The notes below the pieces were generated by a model that saw nothing but the letters and a program-made list of their open reading frames with translations, made no database searches and was not told the DNA's origin. Positions 21,812 through 33,000 of a stretch of DNA of 64,000 nucleotides are shown here, piece by piece. Origin of the DNA: Heligmosomoides polygyrus polygyrus. Taxonomy: Eukaryota > Nematoda > Chromadorea > Rhabditida > Heligmosomidae. Each line of letters opens with the position of its first letter. Positions within the stretch are counted from its first letter, which is position 1. The DNA lies in NCBI GenBank assembly GCA_947396885.1, contig OX377204.1, forward strand, positions 47,913,139 to 47,977,138, written 5' to 3'. The position numbers and the translations under genes were made by a program.

Positions 21812-22652
21812 TTAAGAGTTTCCCGAAGAAGGAGGATGAATGGAATCTCTTTCAGGAGAGATAGAGGAATCAGAAGGTTGACTTAAGAGAGCCGGCTGCT
21901 GAGAACAACTATGGAAACTGTTTCCAGAAGAAGAATTAACATTCCTTGTAGACTCATCCATCGACCGATGTCTCTCTTCCCATGTGAGAGATCTACGAAG
22001 GCGCAAATTACTAAATGGAGAGGACGATAAACGAGAGGCACGCTGAAGAACCTGTTTTTGAAACCGGCTAGAAGGCAGGACTACTTTTAACAGTCGGGGA
22101 AAACTTTTTCCCATGCGAAAGAGTAACCGGCAGACATTGCACATTGAGGAAACCAAGGATACTAGCAACAGAGCTTAGGTCATGAACTACGTTATCGACG
22201 GAACGGGCACACCGAGGTTCTGGAAGATTTTTGATTACAATTGATCTCTTTAGATCCGGATCTTCACCCGGTTTATGCTCAGAAACAGGAGTGAGAGGCT
22301 GCGAAATAACAGTGGAAGGAGGAGTATCAATATTAGATTCCAGCAAAGCATTAAATTTAGATTTGAGCTCTGCATTCTCCTTCCTCAGCTTGATTACCTC
22401 CTCCAGCAGCTCAGAATTTCGGATGTTTGCCTGCTTGATCTCCTTTCTAGCCTCGATGATATAGTCGATCACGATTTTCATGTAGCTGGGCATATCGGCA
22501 TCCATACGCAATGCTTCAATGCACGATGACGTAGAGCTTCCATGGTCAGTCTCAGCAACGTCCTGGTTGACAGGTCGGACTGGAACAGATGGAGAAACGG
22601 CAGTCAATAACTCCATATCCGATGGTAGAACAAAAATCGATTCTCCACTCAA
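21812..22652 (-). pseudogene. CR1-like LINE ORF1 (coiled coil plus nucleic-acid-binding region), frameshifted
   Basis: The first frame (22652-22068) has a coiled-coil-like stretch (RNSELLEEVIKLRKENAELK) and then RSIVIKNLPEP, typical of the RRM-like region of CR1 ORF1 proteins. A frameshift or small deletion near 22090 is followed by frame 22168-21812 with RLLKVVLPSSRFQKQVL and ASRLSSSPF, also typical of that family. ORF1 proteins bind the element RNA and chaperone reverse transcription. There is no zinc knuckle. Confidence 0.75.
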
Positions 22653-23222
22653 CGGGAAACGGATTCACCTGGGCAGGTGGCAACGTAAAGAACTCAAATA
22701 TGTGTCCCCTTGCCACAAGAGACAACGCAGAACAAGTACAGAGACGGAAGGCAGTAGAATCGGAGAGTACAGCGGATCTCGGAATACTCGGTCAGGCGAT
22801 CACGTTCGTAGTAGCGGACCCGACCACTCGCGGCCGTTGCAGACGCGAGAATCCTTCAGAACTCTCGATAGTCAACTCCGTTCGTAATTTTAGAGCGAAA
22901 TTTTCTCGCTGCATTATTCTAACGAGAATGAAGTGCATATGTATTACCGTGTCTTCCGTGATGAGCGCAAGTAGCGAAGTCGGATGAGGGTCAAGCCTGA
23001 GGTTCGAGAACTCATCGCGAGTTCGTACTATACCATCGTCGGGGTTGCGCTGTGGTTTGCCTGTAGTCCTTAAACGTTTTAAATGCTGATTGTTCTACCA
23101 TTAAAAACAGTGAAGCCAATGATATATGGTGATTTAAGTGCTTCTCGTATAAAGATTTTCTGAAGCCCTTTCCAAATCGATCGAACGTCCCACGAGGTGT
23201 GGATGTTGCGTTCGATCAAACG

Positions 23223-23400
23223 GCGCCAGTGGTGTAATGGCGTAGAGCATTCCCGCCCGGTTAGAGGGAGGTGCGGGTTCGAGTCCCGCCTGGCGCTAGA
23301 AGTTTTTATCGCAACAAAACATCGTTATGACAGCTCACAACCTCGATACCAGCCACTTGAGGCTTAATGAAACTGATTTGAAACAATCTAGTCTTTCTGC
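23223..23400 (+). mobile_element. tRNA-headed SINE, copy 2
   Basis: The head, 23223-23297, pairs GCGCCAG with CTGGCGC as a 7-bp acceptor stem. It has an A box TGGTGTAATGG (23230-23240) and a B box GGTTCGAGTCC (23276-23286). The anticodon loop is enlarged to 11 nt between TTCCC and GGGAG, so this is not a standard tRNA. It is followed by a body (GTTTTTATCGCAACAAAACA, then CCAGCCACTTGAGGCTTAAT) shared with the copies at 9185-9345 and 41596-41765. The B box and stems would support Pol III transcription. Confidence 0.75.
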
Positions 23401-25036
23401 AGTGATCTTCAATATGATTAGAAGGGGAGCGCAGCCATTACCGACAATACCGCCGTTTTTCTTGAAAATAAATTTTTCTATTTAGAGCACACGACTTATG
23501 GGCACAGACTGTGACGAAATGTTATCACATAAAATTTCTAGTCTTGCTCAGCAGCAGCGAAAAATTAGTTTTTCGGTGACAATCTTCAATATGATCAGAG
23601 AGCTCGATTTCGCACCGTTTGCCGAAAAAATCAAACATCTTAGTCATGTCGAAGATCGCTGCAAAAGGAGTTGATTTTTTACTATAAGATCATCTGCGAA
23701 AGGGTACAATTCTTCCTTCCAAATTTTTCCCCTTCGGGTAAAAAATTATTTCCGTGAAGAAATCAAGCCTAGGTTATGACTCCGTGATGTATTCGAGGAG
23801 CGCTTCGAAAAAGGCGCTGTGGTAGTTGGGGAGGGTCACCATAGCATACCGCGGCGGGCAGGCGCGGCGAGTAGCTATATACAACGAATGTGAATGTAGT
23901 CTCCGCTTCTCGATTACAGACCCATGTTTTATTCCCTTTGTTTCGTGAGCTATAGCATTATTTGTTCGTTTTCTTTACTGTCAGTGTTGCCGTCTCTTTT
24001 TTCCGTGTCTGTGACACTTTTTGCAAGTTCCCCCCCCCAACTACCATAGCACCCAAAAAATTAGTACCATAAACACTTGAATCGTCATTGGCAGTTAGCA
24101 TCGAAATTTTATAAGGTGCTATTTTAAAACTAGATGCCGTCGTTCAGCTAGAAAATGTGCCGCGTTACGATATTCTGCCAGTATATCATAAAGATTGAAC
24201 ATGTCTATACAAAATCTGCCCTAGAAAGCCTTTGTTTTTAACTCCAGAGCAGTCGACGCTCAACAAATAACCGGACCCAACTCCATGTTCATAGTCTGTC
24301 GCCTTCGTCGGACAAAGCTGCACGTGAGGTCGCCGCTATTCCTCCGCCGTCACGCCGCGGGAGGTCGTTACGCGCACGCGCTCGCTTGCTTTCACGCGTT
24401 CAACGTGTCTCAGAACTCGTCAAGCAGAATCCGGGAAGCCTCCGAAACGTGCTCTGGGACACCTTGAAGGCGACGGGGCGACTTCTCCGCCCGTCATGGT
24501 TTGACTCCGCACCGCGGAGCTGCTTTCTTAGCGAAGGATGGGTGGAAGAGGTGGAGAATGGGTGAAACCTGGATAGGAGCACCAAAACTGAAGCCACGGT
24601 AAAACTAATTCTGTCTCACAAACGCCTGGAATGACTGTTGCCGCTTGTTTTTTATTTGAAGAAGACTCCCACAGTGAGAACCCATTCGCAACAAAACTTT
24701 TCACTAGCACATCATGTGTTGGGAAGAGTACAGAAAACGATTTTCACTGCGATAGTGTCTCACCTTCTAGCTTTCCCTCACGAAGCTTCACCGGGAAATG
24801 AACCATTGGATTTTGCTTGTTCTTGTGCTGCAAATTCAATGTCTGCGACAAATAAAAGGACCAAAAGCCCTGGTTTGGAATACGCTGCATATCCTAATTC
24901 CACGTTACTTCCGTACATTCACGTGTCACCTGAGCAATGGCTTGCACAGGCCAGGCAACGAACAGTGCTCTCCACTTCCAACTGACAGATGCCTAAGAGT
25001 ACCATTTTTTACAATCAGGAAAGAAAATGCGCCCCT
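23401..25036. other. Intronic stretch with an inverted repeat, no gene supported
   Basis: A small inverted-repeat unit lies at 23817-24055 (own entry). A GC-rich block at 24280-24540 and an open frame at 24798-25067 beginning MNHWILLVLVLQIQC, which resembles a signal peptide, lack splice or homology support. Confidence 0.35.
23817..24055. repeat. MITE-like inverted repeat; related sequence at 52735-52830
   Basis: GCTGTGGTAGTTGGGGAGG at the left end is repeated inverted at the right end (CCCCCCAACTACCATAGC), bracketing about 240 bp. The internal block CGGCGAGTAGC...ATACA.CGAATGT recurs near 52785-52810 next to a similar TAGTTGGAGGGGGTCAC string, so the family is dispersed. No coding capacity. 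Confidence 0.5.
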
Positions 25037-25206
25037 GGGGCCGGATTCATCAACGCCACTTACATAACTTTAAAAGCGAATTCACAGCGGAAACCTCAGA
25101 CAACGCAGCTTATCGCTCAACATATCGCTTGATAAGCAGCGCTATCAGGGATTTCTCCTCTGCTTTCTCTGTTAAATTGCTGTAAGTCATTGATGAATCC
25201 AGCCCT
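25037..25206. repeat. Palindromic MITE, GGATTCATCAA family, copy 1
   Basis: The ends read GGGGCCGGATTCATCAA and, inverted, TTGATGAATCCAGCCC. Subterminal ACTTACAGCAATTTAACAGA (right, reverse complement) matches the left arm imperfectly. A second copy is at 63115-63283. About 170 bp with no coding capacity. The target duplication is unclear. Confidence 0.65.
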
Positions 25207-25525
25207 TGGATACACATTAACAAACACTTTCAAGCCTCAAGATCACTAGCATGTCTGCAATGCTCCCAGAAACACGACGGTGTCCTATCTCCATGACTTC
25301 AATCTTCGAAATGCCGAAAAATACCCTGAAATGCTTCTAATCTAGCGGCGGGTCATCAGCGGGAACCTGTACGACCGTCTGCCGACCAACCAACCTCGAC
25401 TGACCGTGGTGTCGTCGTGAGTCTCCACAACATCGAACCCATACCTGGAGCAAAACAACTGGTGAATAAAGACAAAAATCACCCCGAAATGCTGAAAAAT
25501 GAATGCAAGCAAGTAGAATAAAGCT
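25207..25525. other. No gene recognised
   Basis: Flanking DNA of RTE copy C. Read on the minus strand it continues the open frame found on the other side of the LINE (see 28181-28483), but the product is not recognisable. Confidence 0.35.
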
Positions 25526-25556
25526 GTGCTGGAGACAAGGTTCTTCTTCTTCTTCT

Positions 25557-27241
25557 TCAGCGTTTGTCCCGCATCGTAGCGGGGTCCGCTATTCTGGTGT
25601 TATGACACCACCTTTCCCGATCCAGCGCTAGATCAGGGTAAACACCAGTAATCTTCAAGTCCGCATGTAACGTATCTAACCAGCGCTGCTTCGGGCGCCC
25701 TCTAGGCCGCTTTCCTATTACCTCGAAGTTAAGGCCTATCTTGCGGACGCTGTCTTCCTTTTCACGTAGAACGTTGCCGTACCATCGCAAGCGAGCTTCG
25801 CGCATCTTGTCGGCTATCGGCGCGACACCGAACTTCTGCCGAATAGCATCGTTTCGAATGCGGTCCATGCGCGTGACTCCAGCCGTCCAGCGCAGCATCT
25901 TCGTCTCCATGACGCTGAAGCGCGTTTCAACTTCCCTGGTCGCAGGCCAACACTCAGCGCCGTACATCGCTACTGGCCGGACGACTGCTCTGTATATCTT
26001 CGACTTCAAGCGCTCCGGTATCTTCCTATCGCAGAGCACCCCAGTCAACGAGCGCCACTTGGACCAAGCTGCACTCGCGCGTGAATTCACTTCGACCATC
26101 AGTTTGCCGTCAGACGCGACTGCTGATTCCATGTACTTAAAGACCGCAGTGCGTGGAAGCTCGATGCCGTTAACGTTGATGGAGCTGGACTCAGTAACGT
26201 CCGTCGTTAGATATTCGGTCTTTTCACGTTCAATTTGAGTCAAAACTGCTCCAAGCGATCACACCAAGCTTGCACCTCTCCCTCGAGTTTATCTTTATTT
26301 ATCTTCACTAGCGAGCATTACGTCATCAGCATAAAGCAACGTCCAAGGGACGGGGTTCTGAAGATCTCGTGTGATGGCATCCATGACGACAACAAAGAGG
26401 AGTGGGGAAAGCGCAGAACCCTGATGTACCCCGACAGAGATGGGAAACTCCATCGAGGTTCCAGCTGTAGCTTGAACTCGACTCTTTGGACAAGAGTAGA
26501 GAATTCGCACCCACTCTATGAGCTCTTCAGGAACTCCATGATGTCGCAAGGCGTACCATATCACTTCACGCGGTACGCGGTCAAAGGCCTTCCCCAAGTC
26601 AAGAAAGGCGATATGCACTGGCTTCTGTTTCTCGCGATGCTTCTCCACCAGGAGTCGGGCGTTGTGTATGGCAGCAATGTTGTCGCAAGGCGAAGTCGCT
26701 CACCAGCTACGAAGCCGCACTGATTGCTGGAAAGCTGAACGATGTCCCGAATCCGTCCATCGACAATTCGCTCAAAGATCTTCATGCTGTGCGGAAGCAA
26801 GCGAATCGGACGGTAATTGGAGCAGTCTGCAGAACTGCCCTTCTTCTTCCAAATCGGAATCGTCGTACTTTGGCGCCAACACTCAGGCACTTTTTTCTCC
26901 GCCACAACCTGATTAAAGAACTTCCTGTTATCGGCTGTCTTTTCGCCGAGAAACACGTGATATAGCGTCTTCTTCTCTCGAACTTTGGCTAACGCGTCGG
27001 TGGCCTTCTCCCAAGTTTCGTCGACAGTTGTCACTGTCGGTAACCGCACGCGAGAAATCACAGCTGCTTCCTTCTCTTTCATTCGCCACCATTTGATTCT
27101 TGGTGCACCGCATCGCTCGACCTGCTTCAGCCTCGGAGGGGCGATCTTTAAAGTACAGATCAGCGGTCGATGCTGTGGGGCGACCGTCTCATACGGCACG
27201 ACCTTCGCGTCTGTGACAAGACTTCGGTCGCGACCTCTCAC
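25557..27241 (-). pseudogene. RTE family 1 copy C: linker and reverse transcriptase with deletions
   Basis: Frame 27241-26561 jumps from EKATDA directly to LAKVREKKTLYHVFL, then from TADN to RKFFNQVVAEKKVPE. Compared with copy D these jumps delete a short linker piece and the segment around the WRKY...KFF region, including the start of the RT domain. Later frames (26648-26295, 26243-25557) still carry FLDLGKAFDRVPREV, HQGSALSPLLF, LLYADDVMLASE and GKRPRGRPKQRW. Confidence 0.8.
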
Positions 27242-27252
27242 AAGGACAAAGT

Positions 27253-28023
27253 CTATCTGAGTCCTGGTGCTTCCGCTATAGAACGAGATGAGGTGGAGTC
27301 GCGGTTGCGAAATACGGTGTTCACTATGGTGAGGTTGTGCGATTCCGCATATTCAAGGATACGCTCACCATCTTCGTTACGCGACCCGTAACCGAACCTA
27401 CCATGACAGCCGTACCCGTCTTTCGTCGCGCCGACGTGCCCGTTGAGGTCACCAGCGACTATGATGACATCTTTCGACGGTACCTCTGCTGCCTTAACAT
27501 CAAGCAGGCTCCAAAACTCTTCCTTGGCTTGATCCGAGCAGCCTGTCTGCGGAGCATACGCAGAGAGGAAGTGATAGAGTCGCTCCTTAGCGGCGACAAC
27601 GATCTTCATCAACCGATCGTCAAAGCGCTCGACGCTTACAATCGAGTCACGAAATCGTTCGGAGACGATTATTCCGACGCCACTGGTGGTCCTGGAACTT
27701 CCACATAGAACGGCCTTGAAGCCTCGTCCTATGTCCCTTGACTTGCGGCAGGACCACCTCGTCTCCTGCACCGCACAGAATTCAACTCTTCTACGCTCCA
27801 GTGCTTCAACCAACTCGCACGAGCGGCCCGTCAACGTACCCACATTCAGCGTAGCCACGCGGGTCCTGCTTACGTTACGGGACTTTCGGACTAACTCAGT
27901 TGCCCCCCGATGCCGTCCTCGCATCAGGGACCCTCGCATACTTTTCACACTCGCCGGGCTTTGCGAGTGCGCGTCGGCTCCAGCGGACGCCGTAGCACTA
28001 TCTCGATAAACCTGAACAGTCAT
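27253..28023 (-). pseudogene. RTE family 1 copy C: endonuclease
   Basis: One continuous frame carries VATLNVGTLTGRSCE, CAVQETRWSC, LSAYAPQTG and VAGDLNGHVGATKDGYGC, so the early catalytic Asn, Glu, Tyr and Asp-x-Asn are all present. The frame is lost at NTVFRNRDS, where a one-base deletion occurs. The last catalytic block (VAPQHRPLICTLKI) is read in the next frame (27241-26561). The endonuclease is therefore inactive by a single frameshift. Confidence 0.8.
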
Positions 28024-28180
28024 ACACCATGTGATGTGACATGGGTCTTCGTAGGTAGCCTGTCACAAGGGCCTGTCGCCTGCAATCGAATGTCCGTGAT
28101 CGGCTTAGCTCGCAAAGCGAACAGTTTCCAGTGGCACCACGTGGAGCAACGGACATCGCCACCGTGCTGGAGACAAAGTT

Positions 28181-28483
28181 GGGGGTCGTAAATTTTCGGC
28201 AACAAGGAGCCAGACGTTTGACCCAGGTTCGGACTTCGGCGTACACTCCGAATCGTTGTTTGAATGTTGGGAACGATCCACTGTCAATCAAGCTTTGCAT
28301 TCCTCGGGATCGGTGAATTGGTTCCAGACGCGTCTGAGAAGAGTAACGACTTGTCAATCGCCGCACCACCGTATGCCACTGTATAGGCCAAACATGCGTT
28401 AAACTTTCCTCCACGTTATCCCGCACCCGCAGGTGTAGAACGCTTAACGCATCCACAAAGGATTGATTCACGCCGACATTCAC
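28181..28483 (-). other. Unrecognised minus-strand open frame interrupted by RTE copy C
   Basis: The frame reads NQSFVDALSVLHLRVRDN through RYSSQTRLEPIHRSRGMQSL to CRKFTTPNFVSSTV, where it enters the LINE. If the LINE and one target duplication are removed, the frame stays open into the other flank (SSTALFYLLAFIFQHFGVI). I do not recognise the product. It may be an older retroelement, or chance. Confidence 0.3.
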
Positions 28484-28958
28484 CCTTTATTACATATTTT
28501 CCGACCAGTTCCACGATTCAGATACGTTCCTGACCTCTTCGAATACTTCCAGCGTCATGTTGCAGCTTGTCAATTATTTTGTTTGCTACAGCGGAACGAT
28601 CGAAACGGCCTGCCGCCCAGTGACATTGTGGATGCGTTTTTTGATGAACGTTCGGAATCGGATGTGAATTCAGATCACCTACTGCGAGGAGAAGAATCTG
28701 CAATAAGGAGCACTCAACGTCACGCAGGTAGTTAGTATTCGCTGCTATGCTTACGCGGTGAAGGTTGTCAGGTCGCAACCATAGAAGGGTACAAGTTTTC
28801 ACGGCCTCGGCGGAGCACGAACACTGGACCGCAGTTTTTACCTCTTCCGACTGGTTTTTCCCGCACAGCTTAAGCAACTTACATTTATAGTACATGTGCA
28901 ACGAAGCACGCTCTGTATCCTAACTCGTACCTCATCCGCATTGGAACTCCCCATTGGA
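28484..28958. other. No gene recognised
   Basis: About 475 bp of intronic sequence with no shared repeats or conserved frames seen. Confidence 0.4.
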
Positions 28959-29307
28959 TGGCTAAGGGTATATCTGCACTATAGTTGTGCTCGATTGATC
29001 TATTCGAATAGGTGTTCCAAATTTTACCTCGACTTCGAATATTCAAAAAATGGCTAAGGGTATATCTGCACTATAGTTGTGCACTATAGCTATAGCTGAT
29101 TTTACCTCGACCTCGAATATTCAAAAAATCGCGTTTTCGAATGCATCCGAATCAGAATATTCAAAAAACTGCTTTTAACTATTCGAACTCGAATATTTGA
29201 AAAACCGCTTTTTTCGAAAATATTCGAGATCGAATATTCGATTTTTTAGGCATTCGAAACTATTTGAATATTCGAAAAAAATTCGAAAGTGCAGCTATAA
29301 TCTGCAC
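28959..29307. repeat. TTCGAA-rich repeat with TATAGTTGTGC termini, copy 1
   Basis: The region is dominated by degenerate ATTCGAATATTC strings. The block GGCTAAGGGTATATCTGCAC with TATAGTTGTGC occurs twice (about 28960-28991 and 29052-29082), and the right end carries an inverted-like GTGCAGCTATAATCTGCAC. The same organisation appears at 62142-62437, where inverted termini are clear. Probably a MITE filled with a TTCGAA minisatellite. Confidence 0.55.
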
Positions 29308-29362
29308 ACCCCCTACGGCTTTGTCCCACGAGTACTGTAGGACTAGGACTCACAAGCTTCAG

Positions 29363-29958
29363 AGCGGACTTTTCTTGGATCATCGTCGGCAAACATATGC
29401 CGCTTTAGATGTCAGCGACCGCTCCTTACTAACGGAAGGCTCCCCGGTTACCTCCTCAGCCTGTGACCTCCTCTCCTGCGACTTTACCAACTCCACCTGT
29501 GGATACACCAACTACGTGAACGATAGCATGAGGTACTGTGTTGTGATCGCTGAACTCTAAGGCTATCTGATGGAACAGAATTTTCAGCTTGTTGGAGTGG
29601 AAACTCGGAAACCATAAGAGCGAAGACGTCCACGCTGGTGCTCGACGCAATGACGATGCCAACGGCGGTGAGCGAGATTTGTTAAATTTTATAAATATTG
29701 AAGAGCTCCGAGAATTCCTTGTGGAGATTCCTCAGATCGTGTTCAGTGTTGATGGAATTTCGACTACTCATCCTAGTGCTATAGATAACACCAGAATGGA
29801 ATAAAACGATTACTGATTAAGGCTTCCTCTTCGTCGGTACCGACAGCTCCACACTTGGAATGGCGACGTACATACTGCAATCGCCTGAGTTCTCCTTAAC
29901 CAGAGACATGACACTTTCGTTCGATGTCTACAGGCGGTCTAATGAGATCACTCTGCAG
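29363..29958 (+). CDS. MAM-domain gene, exons 29363-29532, 29588-29667 and 29822-29958 (MAM domain II)
   Basis: These exons encode the first two thirds of a second MAM domain. Exon one reads SSACDLLSCDFTNSTCGYTN, exon two SLLEWKLGNHKSEDVHAG, and exon three GGFLFVGTDSSTLG, ATYILQSPEF and MTLSFDVYRRSNEITLQ. The order C-DF-C-GYTN, W, G-FLFV, SPEF, LSF is characteristic. Splice sites are cttcag|AGC, GAG|gtactg, ttttcag|C, GCG|gtgagc, ttaag|GC and CAG|gtgagc. Phases run 0, 2, 1, 0 and are internally consistent. Introns are 55 and 154 bp. The start at 29363 fits the phase 0 end of the exon at 15361 but has weaker support than the other junctions. The next exon is at 39630. Confidence 0.8.
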
Positions 29959-30089
29959 GTGAGCTCTTCATCCAATACTTCACTCTACCATATATCTGAT
30001 TCCTCAAAAAGCCACGAGTATATAACTCAGATGTAAGGTACGGAATCTTTAAAAAAAAATCGTTATGGAGATGCCTACGAGCTGAGCTA

Positions 30090-33000
30090 CAGTACCGGAC
30101 ATGTTCCTCCGTTCATTCGCCGGAAATCCCGGAAAGGTCAACATAGGCCGATTTGGACCGTTCCACTCCTTTTTTAAATAACTTTTTTAAAAATCAACTA
30201 CTTGTAAAAATAAACACATATTTGAGCTCAGCAGCTCAAGCTCTATCTTATGACCTATAGATCTCATGAGAGTTGAACAATGCGTATAGGCCCGACAGAG
30301 TCAATCGAGACGGCGCGACACCTGTAGAGCAATCGAACGACGGCTTGACGAGTGAGCGTTTGGGGAGCTTTATCACAAATTCGCAGCCGCCCAATTCAAG
30401 AATTGCTCTAATACTGTCCAGCGAGCTTTTGGAGTGTGCCGTGCACAATGCATGTAGGATCGAACCTATCAATCGAGTGGGAGGGACCGCCTGCAAATTG
30501 CACGCGCGGCCGTGTTCGGAGCGCAATAACTCTGTAAAGTCCGAATCGTTTCGGCTGTAACTAGTGGGTCTTGTAAGCAGTGAAACGGTGTAGTAGTGCG
30601 CTAAAGTGGAACGGTATAACTTATGAATAGGTAAAGTCACAGGGGCGCGAATATGCAGGTTAGCCTTGTGTGACACGATTTTTTTCGTATTTCAGTCGAC
30701 CTCTGCAGGAAGACGCAGATACCTAAGGCCTATGTTATATTTGGGCGACGCGTCGCCGACGCCGTGTTACGCACTGCGTAGTAGCCCACGTAACACTGTC
30801 GCCGACGTCGCCCACAACAGCGTCGCCGAAGTATAACATAGGCCTAACGGCCTACAAACGCGTAGGCGAGCAGAACAATCAATGTAGTTTACGATGACAT
30901 GCTCACTTCCCTAGCTTCCTGAAGTGCCTTAGCCCCATCTGCCAATTTAGAGTGGCGGAAGGTAGCGGTTAGAGTTCCTTGACTTCTTGCACGCCCAGAT
31001 TTGAGTTTTCGACACTCACAATGGTACTGCTCTGTTAAGCGTGAGAAGCGCTGTCGAACGGTGTTCGGCCGATTTTGGAAACATCGATTTTTTGACAATT
31101 TCGCATCGAGGACGAGACCGCTCCAGGCCATCGCAGACGGACGATGACGTCGTCGAAAATCGATATTTTTGAAATGGGCCAAGCTTGATACCATTCGATA
31201 GAACTTTTCCTGCTGATTTCAATGGTGATACGTATCGAGAACTGTGATCTGGGCGAATAAGAGCGCGGAGAACAACGACCGTTGTTGTGCCAAACAGGAC
31301 GCAAGGGCGTGTTCGGAGCGCAGTAACTCTGTCAAGATCGAGTCCATCTGGCTGCAACTTATCGGTTTTGTAGCCAGTAAAACTTTCTAGTAGTGTGCTA
31401 AAGAAAAGCGATATAGCTTATGAACTGACGAAGTAACAGCGGCGCGAATATGCAGGTGACGCATTTTTTTCCGATTTCGGTGGACCACTGCGAGAAGACG
31501 CGGCGAGCTAACGGCCTCAAAATGCATATGCGAACAGAGCACTTAAGGTACTTTACGGCGACGGGCTCAGATCTTCTCAGCTGCCTAAACTGCTTTAGCG
31601 CCATCTGCCGTTTTAGGGCGGCGGAATTAGCGGTTGAAGTTTCCTGCCCTCTTATCGCCCATATTTGGGTTACCGACACTCCCGGTAACACCGTTTTGTT
31701 CACAACGAAAAGCTATATCGAGTGGTGTCACACACGACCAATTTCAAAAAATCGATTTCTGACAATATCGAGGAAGTGGGCGCTCTAGGCCGAGCTGCGC
31801 AAACGATGACGTAATCGAAAACCAGTTTTTTCGAAATTGACCAAATTTCCTCGTGCAAACTTCGTACAAAATCGTCTAGGGTTTATTTGGGGCGCTGATT
31901 ACGACTCCGACGTCCGTTTTTGAAAATTCCGTCGATTTCGGTAGGTTTTGGATTTTCTTCTAGATAATTGAGGGTGGTCGGGTCAGAATCATCGATTTTG
32001 CTCAAAATTCGCATAGGTCGGTGACTTATTCGAGGTGCCGAACACGATTCCGAAGTACTTTTGAACGATTACGGCAGGAGATCGCGCATACCGATAACTG
32101 AGGGTGATCGGTGATCCTGACCCGACCACCCTCAAACGGAAAGTAACCTGCTGAAATCGACGGAATTTTCAAAAACGGACGACGGATTCGTAATCAGCGC
32201 CCCAAATAAACCCTAGACGATTTTGTACGAAGTTTGCTCGAGGAAATTTGGTCAATTTCGAAAATACCGGTTTTCGATTACGTCATCGTTTGCGCAGCTC
32301 GTCCTAGAGCGCCCACGTCCTCGATATTGTCAAAAAATCGATTTTCTGCAATTGGTCGTGTGTGACACCATTCGATAGAGCTTTTCGTTGTGAACAAAAC
32401 GGTGTTACCGGGAGTGTCGGTAACCCAAATATGGGCGATAAGAGGGCAAGAAACTTCAACCGCTAATTCCGCCGCCCTAAAACGGCAGATGGCGCTAAGG
32501 CAGTTTAGGCAGATGAGAAGTTCTGAGCCCGTCACCGTAAACTACCTTAAGTGCTCCGTTCGCATACGCATTTTGAGGCCGTTAGCTCGCCGCGTCTTCT
32601 CGCAGTGGTCCACCGAAATCGGAAAAAAATGCCTCACCTGCATATTCGCGCCGCTGTTACTTCGTCAGTTCACAAGCTATATCGCTTTTCTTTAGCACAC
32701 TACTAGAAAGTTTTACTGGCTACAAAACCGATAAGTTGCAGCCAGATCGACTCGATCTTGACAGAGTTACTGCGCTCCGAACACGGCCGAGTGTGCAATT
32801 TGCAAGCTGTCCCTCCCTCGATTGAATAGTTCGATCTTATATGCATTGTGCACGGCGCACTCCAAAGGCTCGCTGGACAGTCTTAGAGCAATTCCTGAGT
32901 TGGGCAGCTGCAAATTTGTGATAAAACTCCCCAAACGCTCACTCTTCAAGCTGTCGCTCGATCGCTCTACAGGTTGTCGCGCCCACTCGATTGATTCTGT

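Larger units (their letters stand above)
18795..22900 (-). mobile_element. CR1/Jockey-superfamily LINE with two ORFs, lightly damaged
   Basis: This minus-strand non-LTR element has a short (AAAT)n 3' tail (18795-18813 as TTTA repeats on +), a 3' UTR of about 160 bp, an ORF2 (EN plus RT, 21776 to 18979) and an ORF1 (22652 to 21812). ORF2 is broken only by one in-frame TGA at 20826-20828 and two frameshifts near 20285 and 19460. The 5' end is not sharply visible, and 22900 is approximate. It occupies the same large MAM-gene intron as RTE copies B and C. Confidence 0.88.
25541..28163 (-). mobile_element. RTE-clade LINE, family 1, copy C (internal deletions)
   Basis: This is a minus-strand LINE with the GAA tail at 25541-25560 and the 5' end at 28163. 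The target-site duplication GTGCTGGAGACAAGGTT (25526-25542) and GTGCTGGAGACAAAGTT (28164-28180) is 17 bp with one mismatch, which confirms the ends. At about 2.6 kb it is shorter than copies A and D because two internal segments of the linker/RT junction are missing. It inserted into the 14-kb intron of the MAM gene. Confidence 0.93.

Noticed and set aside
23223..23297. Functional glycine-type tRNA gene
   Set aside because: The anticodon loop is 11 nt, and the downstream sequence is shared with two other tRNA-like heads, so a SINE explains it better. The heads at 9274-9345 and 41596-41672 were rejected as tRNA genes for the same reason.
24798..25067. Signal-peptide-like first exon (MNHWILLVLVLQIQC)
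   Set aside because: No downstream exon, donor or domain supports it, and a hydrophobic start alone is weak evidence.
31398..32695. Paired open frames (31398-31703 minus and 32390-32695 plus) with the same predicted protein
   Set aside because: Identity is due to the inverted arms of foldback element 1. The frame is broken in the related copy and lacks motifs.
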